From the NCBI RefSeq assembly GCF_009905375.1, contig NC_133652.1, positions 117,851,471 to 117,915,470 on the forward strand: a DNA stretch of 64,000 nt, read 5' to 3'. Within the stretch, counting starts at the first letter, position 1. The number at the start of each line of letters is the position of its first letter. The translations under genes and the position numbers were made by a program. Under the pieces are notes generated by a model, which saw only the letters and a list, made by a program, of their open reading frames with translations, ran no database searches and was not told the DNA's origin. Source of the DNA: Apium graveolens (lineage: Eukaryota; Streptophyta; Magnoliopsida; Apiales; Apiaceae). Below are positions 56,879-64,000 of this stretch, piece by piece.

Positions 56879-57133
56879 GACTCGCGATAATTATTAAGAA
56901 AGACTTAATTTAATATTGAAAGTTTATCACGAAAATCAAGATTTTGTTAACCTGGCTAAGAAAACTTACATATTAAGTTTTCTTAATATAGTTGATAAAA
57001 CTCTACTATAAATAGAAGTTTTGACTAGTCACTTGTACTTGAACAATCACAGGAGAAGTAATAATTCTTTTGTTGTTTTTTTCCTTCTCCATTTCTTTCT
57101 CAATAATTTATAGTTTATTTATTAGAGTAATGA
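56879..57133 (+). repeat. Element C 3' LTR, remainder
   Basis: Continues the LTR broken at 49370. It has a TATAAATA box at 57007-57014 and a C/T-rich stretch after it. I place the end at TAATGACA (57133) because of the CA ending, but no TSD partner is in the window, so the boundary is uncertain. Confidence 0.55.
57007..57014 (+). promoter_or_regulatory. TATA box in the element C LTR
   Basis: TATAAATA in CTCTACTATAAATAGAAG. E4 insertion separates it from the first 35 bp of the LTR but leaves the core promoter side intact, reading rightward into the intergenic DNA. Confidence 0.6.
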
Positions 57134-57399
57134 CATATATGATCATTTGTCGAGGTTTGCACCCTATTACTTGAAATGCTCCGTGGAGTGTACAATCAGC
57201 CATATTAGGTGTCACGTGCGATCTGTACTCATCAGTCATCATCGTGTTATAAATGACCCCTCAGCTTACACTTTACAGACCCTACTGCACTGATTTCAGT
57301 AACTTGTGGTTGGTTGCAGATAAACATTGTAACTGAAGATATGACATGTTATTTCTTAATAATTGTTACTGGTTTATTTATAATAAATAATGTTTATTT
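57134..57399. other. Intergenic, nothing recognised
   Basis: Unique-looking sequence of moderate AT content. I see no ORF, RNA gene or repeat that I can support. Confidence 0.5.
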
Positions 57400-58255
57400 A
57401 TTCAGCGAAAGCTGCCTTAAGTTGAAAAAGTGCTATCTTCGGGTTTTGCACACAACTTATAAGCCACTTATGACTTATAAGTCCGTAACAGCTTATGTAA
57501 GAGTATTTGTCGACTCAACTTATAAGTTGAATTTATAACTTATAAGTTGATAAGTTAAATATTAGCAACGACGTACTTTTTCTTAACTTATTATGATTTT
57601 TCGCTGATTTATTAACTTCAGTTTTAAAAAATATTTTTTTAAATGTTAATTTAACTTACAATTCATAAATTTAGATAATTATATTTAATAATTATTTATT
57701 TTAATTCATTTAAGAAAAAAAATTCTTACTTATAAGTAAAACTATCCAAACACTTGTTTGTGTGACAACTTATAAGGTGCTTATAACTTATAATAAGTTC
57801 GTAAGATGAGGAGTGTTTGTCGACCCCACTTATAAGTTGAATTTATAACTTATAAGCTGATAAGTTGAATGTTAGCAAATACGTAGTTTTTCTTAATTTA
57901 TTTTGATTTTTCGTTTTTTTATTAAATTTAATTTTAAAATATATGTTTATAAATATTATATTAATTCAAAACTCATGAATTAAGATAATTGTATATAAAA
58001 AGTATTTGTTTTAGTTCATTTAAATAAAAATAATTTTGACTTTTAAGTAAAGTAATGTAAACACTTATATAACTTATAATTTTTAATTTACTTATTACTT
58101 ATAAGTTATTTATTCATTTTAAGTTATAAGTTACTTATTTTAAGATTTCTCAAACAAGCACTAACTTATAAGTATTCTTCTCCTTATCACTCACTTATTG
58201 ATTTTAAGTCATAAATTGCTTATTTTCAGATTTCCCAAACATACACGAAGTCATA
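57400..58255. repeat. Two or more tandem MITE-like units rich in ACTTATAAGT
   Basis: The palindrome ACTTATAAGT and its half sites (AACTTATAAG, CTTATAACTT) occur many times. A block GTCGACTCAACTTATAAG...GAATTTATAACTTATAAG at about 57510-57560 recurs at 57820-57870 (GTCGACCCCACTTATAAG...), about 310 bp apart. AGTGTTTGTCGAC and CCAAACACTTG flank the units like terminal inverted repeats. This suggests two head-to-tail copies of a hAT-type MITE with subterminal repeats. The exact ends are not resolved. Confidence 0.6.
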
Positions 58256-58320
58256 GATATTAGCCAAAGGAAAATACAAAGTAATTTATGAAATGCCGAT
58301 TAATATATATTAGCCTAAAA

Positions 58321-59220
58321 CCCGTGCGATGCACGATTGTTTTAAATAATTGTTATTTTATTAGTTATATTTTTTAAAAGAATAAATATGTCTCAATAAG
58401 TATAATCGAATATATTTTTATTATAATATATTAGGTTCGTTGTACCGACCGGCGACCCCTGAATTAATTTAGTTCTAAACTTGTTCCACATAGGGTACCT
58501 AGTCATTTACCTTTTTTACTTTTAGTTTTGTGTGATTGGTTTTGCAGAATAAGAAATGGAGTTTATATGTTTGAGCGTTTAATTATTTTTCATATTATTA
58601 TTTGAAGGGTAATGTAGCTCTCCAATATCTCTATCATGTGCTATTTAGACATGTTGATATGATAGATAATGTAGAAAAAGGAGGTATTTTAGTTAAAAAA
58701 GATTAAGAAACAAATATATTTTAGTTGAAAAAGATAATTAATTTATATACTAATAAGGATTTAAATAGTTTTAAAATAAACAGGTTCAAAATATAATAAA
58801 TTAGGGGTAATTAAGTAAAAATAACATTAATAATTAAGTAAGTGTAATTAAGTAATTTCACTAAGTACCGAACAACCAACTACCAAAACCCGTGCGATGC
58901 ACAGATTGTTTTTAATAATATATATTTTTGAATTTAATTTGAAATGAATTTTTTAAGATATAAAATTTATTTATTTTAAATTTTAAATATAAATGATTTG
59001 ATAATAATCATAAATATATACGTGTGTATAAGTTAGTGAATTTTTTTGTCAAGTTATTGATAATATTGAAATAAGTAGTATTTAAAAAATAATATAATAA
59101 CTGAAATATATAGTTTCACTGATATTTAGAGGGATTTTTACAAAAGATAATTATATTTCAATCAAAACATATTTGTTTCGTATTTAATATAATAATATAG
59201 ATAGATTGATTTGTGTTAGT
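58321..59220 (+). repeat. Tandem AT-rich repeats starting CCCGTGCGATGCAC
   Basis: CCCGTGCGATGCAC occurs at 58321 and again at 58889. Each is followed by ATTGTTTTTAATAAT-type sequence and, far downstream, by an ATATAATATAGAT-like tail (59206-59218 for the second). The inner GTGC/GCAC halves can form a small hairpin. They look like two adjacent, degenerate copies of one short element, with a related tail (CCGAACAACCAACTACCAAA) just before the second start. Confidence 0.6.
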
Positions 59221-59830
59221 TTAACGTGTCTATTATGACTAACGAATAATCTCTAGTTTCGTTTAATAAAATAAAATTAACATTATATAATTTGAAAAAA
59301 CCTGTATTTTTTCGGCTATTAAGGACGGATGGTTATCTCATTCATGTTTAAGCCTACATTATATTTGACAACTAATTAGATAGATTTTAATTTTATTTAA
59401 ATCCGGATCAATCCTCTGAAAATTGTCTTTAATTTGATTTTTTTTAAATTTAAGTTTAAAGCAATAAGACTCTTAAGAGAAATTAAAATAATGAAGGTCC
59501 CGATACATGTTTATTTCCTATTTTAGGTCCAAATAATAAAAATTAAAAAAAGAGAGAACTCAGGTGCTTTGGTCCTTATTCGGCTAGAGTATTGTTTTTG
59601 GATAATTGGTGTTTGGGTTGTTTGGGTATGTAATATAGGGCTTGATTCAAGGAATGTGTTGTAATTAATCAGTATAAACATGTAATACTCGAAGACATGA
59701 TTTTGTTGTTATCCGGCGCTGTAATTATTAAATTTATTAAAATAATTAATAAGTAATTGTATTTAAATATTCAACAAGTACCGAATGATGGACAATCAAA
59801 TTTGTAATTTTTCATCTATTAGTAGATAAT

Positions 59831-60860
59831 CCGTGTATGCACGGTTGTTTTTATCATATATTGTAAATTCTTATTTTTTTTAATTTTTTTTATCGTAGGT
59901 AAAGATGCACAAAAGGTCTACCGGGTCGGGTTTTAACCGGGTCTTAAAAAATCCGCGTTTTGACCGGATCGGACTTTTCGGGCTTTGACTTTGACAGGGC
60001 CGGGCCGGACTTTCCGAAAATATCAGAGCCGGGTTTGGGCCCTTGAGGCGGGCCTAACCGGGCTTTTTTCAGCCCGGATCGGATCGGGCTGGGTTTTTTC
60101 TAATTTAAATTGGATCGAGTTTTATTAGAGATTCCGAATAATACATATGTTAGCAACTAGATCGTCGTAAAAATGTATTAGTTTATATGGAATATTTTAT
60201 GAAAACATTACTTCGTTGAAAATATTTAAGTTCGGCAAAAAATAAACATGTGTATAAAATAATATGTTTTATCATTATTATCCAAATATATATAATGTAT
60301 TTACTATATCTTCTTTCATTATTTATGCAATGAAGTATATAAATAATATTATTAATCACAAATATGTAAATATATATGTATTTAAAGTATTATTTATATT
60401 TATAGTAAATGTGAATTCATAAATATATAAGAAAATATATTGGAATAATCAGATTTTAACCGGGCTTTTTCGGGCTTTTAATCGTGCCGGGCAGGGCCGA
60501 AGCCCGGGCTTTTAACCGGGTCGGGCCGGGCCGAGCTTTGCCTAAAAATATAGGGCCCGTCAAGACCCTAAGCCCGGGCCGTCCCGGACAGGGCTTTGAC
60601 CGGGCCGGGCTTGACCGGCCTTTGACCGGATCGGGCTGGGCCAGATTTTCGGGCCCGTGCTTTTTGTGCATCTCTAATCGTAGGTAACATGCAGCATATC
60701 TCTGAAATAATACTAATTTTTTTATAACTTTAATATATTGTCGGCACGATTCGAACCTTATAATTTTAAATAATACTAATTTTTAAGAATAAATATAACA
60801 GTCAACAACGATCGACAACCAAAATTTCAATATTTCGTCTTTAATATAATGGTATAGATA
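59831..60860 (+). repeat. Third CCGTGNNTGCACGG repeat, split by a hAT MITE
   Basis: Begins CCGTGTATGCACGG at 59831 and ends with TTTAATATAATGGTATAGAT at about 60841-60860, preceded by CGATCGACAACC. The MITE at 59900-60676 lies inside it. Similar tails without visible heads lie near 61078-61105 and 62190-62225. Confidence 0.5.
59900..60676. mobile_element. hAT-type MITE with CG-rich internal inverted repeats
   Basis: Terminal inverted repeats TAAAGATGCACAAAAG (left) and the complement of TAGAGATGCACAAAAAG (right), flanked by the 8-bp duplication ATCGTAGG (59892-59899 and 60677-60684). A TSD of 8 bp and TARAGATG ends fit hAT. Both ends are rich in CCGGGC/GGGCTTT words while the middle (60110-60450) is AT-rich, so the two arms can fold on each other over about 150 bp. 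There is no transposase, so it is non-autonomous. Overlapping short frames near 60456-60687 come from the CG-rich arm and are not genes. Confidence 0.85.
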
Positions 60861-61860
60861 AAAATATAATATAAGTATCATATTTTAAATATAATAGAAC
60901 CAGGTAGGCGATTAATTTTCGGTGTCCTATTTTAAATATAATATGAAGTGTCATAATATAAGTGTTCTATTTTAAATATAATAGAATTGATAGCTGAGTA
61001 ATTTTAGGTGTCTTGTTTTAAATATAATATTAAGTATCCTATTTTAAATATAATAGAACGACTAACAACCAAAATTTTAATGTTTCGACTTTAATATAAT
61101 AGTATAGATATAGATTTTATATTTTGTTTTAGTCGAATGGGTATTATACATTATTTTGTTTTTTCCGATGTCATAATATCGACCAATGAATTATCGTTCA
61201 ATTCTAATTTTATTTTATCTCGGTTTAATATTATATTTTTTTAACCAAAGCGATAATATTTATTATTTTGTTTTAGCTGATGCAGCAAATTAACCTAACT
61301 ATATTTGGTTTTTTTAGCCTTGTATCATTTTTATAATTTTATTTAAATCCAAAGGGATAATGTATGTTATTTTAATAGCTTATTTTATTCCTAGGACATT
61401 ATATATCTATGAATTATTTTTAAATTTTAATTTTGTTTTTTAGACCGGTTCAATAATTTTTTTTGTCCGGGTGATTAGTAATTTGAATTTTCTTTTAGAC
61501 TGGTTTAATATAATAATTCTTTATTTTATGCATGGGTGAATAGTATATATTATTTTATTTTGACTTGAGTTTATTATGCAAATTTAATTCTATTATATTT
61601 CCTAATTATATTGTGCATATTAATCTATTATACATTATAATCGATTTTAAAAATAATTAAAAATAATAATTAAATAAAATTAGAAGGCATAAAGTAAATT
61701 ACCATAAGATCCCGTGTGAGGCATGACATGGTATGTTGCCGGGACGCAGTATGTTGTACAGCGTGTACTCTTTACAAGTTACACTTGCACTTCTATACAC
61801 ATGACTTGGGTACCGAGGACAAAATTTTTATTAAAATATTAGTTTTGCTAAGTTAATGGG
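60861..61860. other. AT-rich intergenic with repeat tails
   Basis: No gene. The phrase GTGTCCTATTTTAAATATAATA recurs with variations between about 60880 and 61050 (three or four copies), and a TTTAATATAATAGTATAGAT tail lies near 61090. A worn head-like CCCGTGTGAGGCATGAC lies at 61711. Confidence 0.5.
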
Positions 61861-62096
61861 ATGAGAAAAAAAGAAAAATTATAATTTAATAAGAAAAAGT
61901 ATAAAGTTGAGTAAAATAGTGGCACCAATTAATATTTAATGAATAAAGTGAGTGTAGTGAAATAAAATAGTGAATATGGTTAATTTTTATATTATTAAAT
62001 TTTTAATATTTTTAGTAAGTTTGAAATGTATAGAATTGAATGGGAAATCCAAAAAAGGAAAGTGTATAAAAATTAATGGGACAGAGGGAGTAGTTT
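61861..62096. repeat. Truncated Stowaway-like MITE end
   Basis: ATTAATGGGACAGAGGGAGTA at its right end (to 62096) is the complement of the CTCCCTCTGTCCC terminus common to plant Tc1/mariner MITEs. No matching left terminus is visible, so only one end is retained. The left limit given is approximate. Confidence 0.55.
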
Positions 62097-62520
62097 AATA
62101 ACAGAATTAGAAATCGACTTTCAACCGGTTTAATATTATATTAATTAATAAGGGTATTTAAGTAATTTCAGTAATTACCGACCGGCCCAGTACCAAACTT
62201 TTAATATTTCATCTATTATAATATAATATAGATTTATACATTATAATAATCTTTGTATACAAGATTTTAGAGAGTTTTTGAAAAATCATTTATATTTTCG
62301 AAAATATAGCTCAGTTTGTAAAAATAAACAAAAAGATTAAAAATGTAGTGATCACTGCAAAAGTCGGATCTTTAATTCTTTATGCAAAAAGATAAAGCCT
62401 CTGCCGTTTTAGCTTAGCGTGTGGCTCAATGAATATATATATTCACTAGAAAAAGCAACATCATAGTATTTCTTTTTTTAATAAATATCAAATAATTTAT
62501 CACAACTTTTTAGCACTAAC
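62097..62520. other. AT-rich intergenic
   Basis: Contains a TACCAAACTTTTAATATTTCATC... tail of the 58-61 kb repeat family (62190-62230) and otherwise nothing that I can identify. Confidence 0.5.
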
Positions 62521-63120
62521 TGATGATCCCTATTCAGTCGGGGTCTTCTCCTTGCTGAGTCCGGATTCACATTACGTTTGGACAAGAATAACGGCAGCGA
62601 GCGGTGTAGCTGTAGTTCGGGAACCTACAAAACAGAATCAGAGGGGGGTGGCGTCCCCGCGGCACCTCCAGCGTGAGAATGAGAAAGGATTTTGGAGGAG
62701 AAATGGGCAAAACGGAAATTATACGAGATTATTGTGGTATGTATATGTGTGTATATGAGAGAGAGAGTGTGTAACCTGTAACCTTACTTTTGTCCTGCCT
62801 TTTATAGGCCTCCCACTAGGGTTTAGGGGTTTGCATATTTTGATCAGGACCGTAGGTGTGTCTTTTGGACTGTAGGACGTGTGGACGCCTGGGATGAGCC
62901 GATGTATTGCCGAATCCGGACCGTAGAAATGTTCTGGATCTGGGGTACCTGGACGGTGGTGATATTGTCACGCATCCTGGACTCTCCAGGGTTAATGCTG
63001 GGTGCTTCATGGGCTCTCCTTATTGGGCCCTGGGCTCTTGTTATTGGGCCTGCACTAATATAGGCTATCATTTTCCCCCCACTCCCTTATGCGGGTTTAC
63101 CTGGAAGGGGGAGTAGATTG
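62521..63120 (-). other. Unassigned GC-richer block with a minus-strand promoter-like region
   Basis: Base composition rises sharply from 62540. On the minus strand TATAAAA at 62800-62806 (GGCCTATAAAAGG) is followed by a CT-rich, GAGA-type leader (62757-62775) and then a GC-rich segment to about 62540. It could be the U3/R/U5 of an LTR (perhaps Tat-type Gypsy) or a promoter. No PBS, PPT or partner copy is in the window, so it stays unassigned. Confidence 0.4.
62800..62806 (-). promoter_or_regulatory. TATA-like box, minus strand
   Basis: TATAAAA in GGCCTATAAAAGGCAGG, with a (CT)n-like leader beginning about 30 bp downstream, the layout of a plant core promoter. Confidence 0.45.
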
Positions 63121-63150
63121 GTTATTGTTGTGCTGCAACGCCTTAGAAAA

Positions 63151-63367
63151 GAATTTGGGGTTTATTTGATTTGTTGCCCCTAACCCCGGGGTCTAATGGG
63201 AATAAGACTCCGGGGTTGACTTGGATAGTCATTTGATTTAAGTCCAAGGTGGGCTCCCTTGAAGTACTTAGAAGAAATTTTGGGGTTTATTTGATTTGTT
63301 GCCCCCTAACCCCGGGGTTTAATGGGAATAAGATTCCGAGGTTGACTTGGATAGTCATTTGATTTAA
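63151..63367. repeat. Tandem duplication, unit about 125 bp
   Basis: The segment TTTGGGGTTTATTTGATTTG...GTTGACTTGGATAGTC at 63151-63241 is repeated at 63275-63367 with a few differences. It includes the C/G-rich CTAACCCCGGGGTCTAATGGG core. It lies upstream of the plus-strand TATA-like box. Confidence 0.85.
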
Positions 63368-63699
63368 AATTTGAATTTTGGATAAGGTTTTGTGGATAAA
63401 GACAGGATGACATTTGATTTGACCAGACTCTGAAAAGCTGATCCTGAAAACCCGAAGTGGAAGAAGACTGTTGGGATTCCAACCGGGGTAAAAAATACAC
63501 GTGTGTATATATGTATATATATTTGAGTGTGAAGACGGTTAACTTTCCCCTTTTCCCTGAAAAGGCGCGCCCACGCCATAATTACCGTGCAATAACTATT
63601 GCGCAGTTAATTTGTGATAACCATTCATGGGTCGCCAGGTGGCGCTGTTGTCCCCCCACTAATGTAAAAATAAAAACTGCTCAGTTCCCTCCTATCTCC

Positions 63700-63707
63700 T
63701 ATAAATA
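63700..63707 (+). promoter_or_regulatory. TATA-like box, plus strand, near the right edge
   Basis: TATAAATA in CTCCTATAAATACCTCC, followed by a C/T-rich leader and a possible splice donor TTTGTAAGTATC at about 63826-63837. It may drive a gene or LTR element lying beyond the window. An ATG at 63752 opens only a short frame. Confidence 0.5.
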
Positions 63708-64000
63708 CCTCCTTATCTCCCTTGTTTTTTCTTTTACGCGAACACTTGCAAATGGAGAGCAAAAAGAGATTTCACAGAGATTTTCGGAGCATTTCTTGTT
63801 GAAGCCTTCATTTTATCTCCTGCTATTTGTAAGTATCTTTATTCTTCTTGCTTTCTTTCAATTCTGCTCTGTTTCGTGCCATGCATGCCATCATTTCAAG
63901 CGAGTTCTTGCTTCGCTATTCTCCATTGTTTTCCTAACTATTTCGTTGTTTTGCACTTGAATCTGTATAGTTGTGTGGGTTTTGCAGTGGCTTTGTGTTT
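63708..64000 (+). other. Possible 5' leader and first intron of a downstream unit
   Basis: The C/T-rich sequence after 63838 (TTTATTCTTCTTGCTTTC...) looks like plant 5' intron sequence following the candidate donor GTAAGT at 63829. No conserved protein is visible, and the window ends before any acceptor can be judged. Confidence 0.3.

Larger units (their letters stand above)
46787..57133 (+). mobile_element. Element C: Ty1/Copia retrotransposon, 3' half only
   Basis: Integrase tail, RT and RNase H (46787-49204), PPT (49323-49335) and a 3' LTR interrupted by E4. The 5' half is not in the window, because E1 lies to its left. Motifs GRPVGAKDVVP, YGSLDSDIYMKIPEE and LYGLKQSGRMWYN suggest the Ivana/Oryco group; I hold that lineage name loosely. 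It is the oldest layer here, being host to both E1 and E4. Confidence 0.8.

Noticed and set aside
60456..60687. Overlapping frames on both strands rich in Gly/Pro/Arg
   Set aside because: Produced by CCGGGC repeats of the hAT MITE arm, with no start context and no conservation.
63457..63960. 167-codon plus-strand frame near the right edge, with hydrophobic C-terminal part
   Set aside because: It runs through the TATA-like box, leader and putative splice donor. The hydrophobic stretch comes from T/C-rich leader or intron sequence. No recognised domain.

Overview
This is a plant nuclear window, very probably from a eudicot with a large, repeat-rich genome. An asterid is suggested by the SIRE-type Copia elements and their third ORF, which resembles a family I remember as abundant in Asteraceae; the species itself is my guess only. 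I recognise no host protein-coding gene. From position 1 to about 57.1 kb nearly every base belongs to nested LTR retrotransposons. From 57.1 to 64 kb it is AT-rich intergenic DNA with MITE-like repeats and two unassigned promoter-like blocks.

Nesting, oldest first. Element C is a Ty1/Copia element on + (pol 46787-49204, 3' LTR split between 49336-49370 and 56879-~57133). E1 is a SIRE/Maximus-like Copia element on - (247-46786), inserted in the C pol gene. E1 is itself split twice: by an Angela-like Copia element (A, +, 6248-14199, TSD TATAC) in its reverse transcriptase gene, and by E2 (15702-42363, TSD GTTCT), a second SIRE-like element on +, in its integrase gene. E2 is split in its integrase gene by E3, a degenerate Ty3/Gypsy chromovirus on - (20174-33592, TSD GGTGT). 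E4 (+, 49371-56873, TSD AGGAG) sits in the C 3' LTR. It is a young element with an intact gag but no integrase, RT or RNase H.

E1 and E2 share one architecture: LTR, two-knuckle gag, pol, then an intergenic stretch with a conserved TATA box, a third ORF of about 1,500 codons, and a second LTR. A short motif that can form hairpins (ATCCGTTGA in E2, ATCCGTCGGGA in E1) recurs at the same five places in both elements: the LTR, gag spacer, integrase-RT linker, pol-ORF3 spacer and ORF3 linker. Each element carries its own version at all five. This and the internal promoter/ORF3 unit are the most interesting observations here.

The left edge is odd. Positions 1-246 repeat, at roughly 94% identity by eye, the E1-LTR/C junction found at about 46660-46904, and position 246 runs straight into a truncated E1 ORF3. 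This looks like the junction of an old tandem duplication or a non-allelic recombination. All identities are by-eye estimates and no alignment was run.
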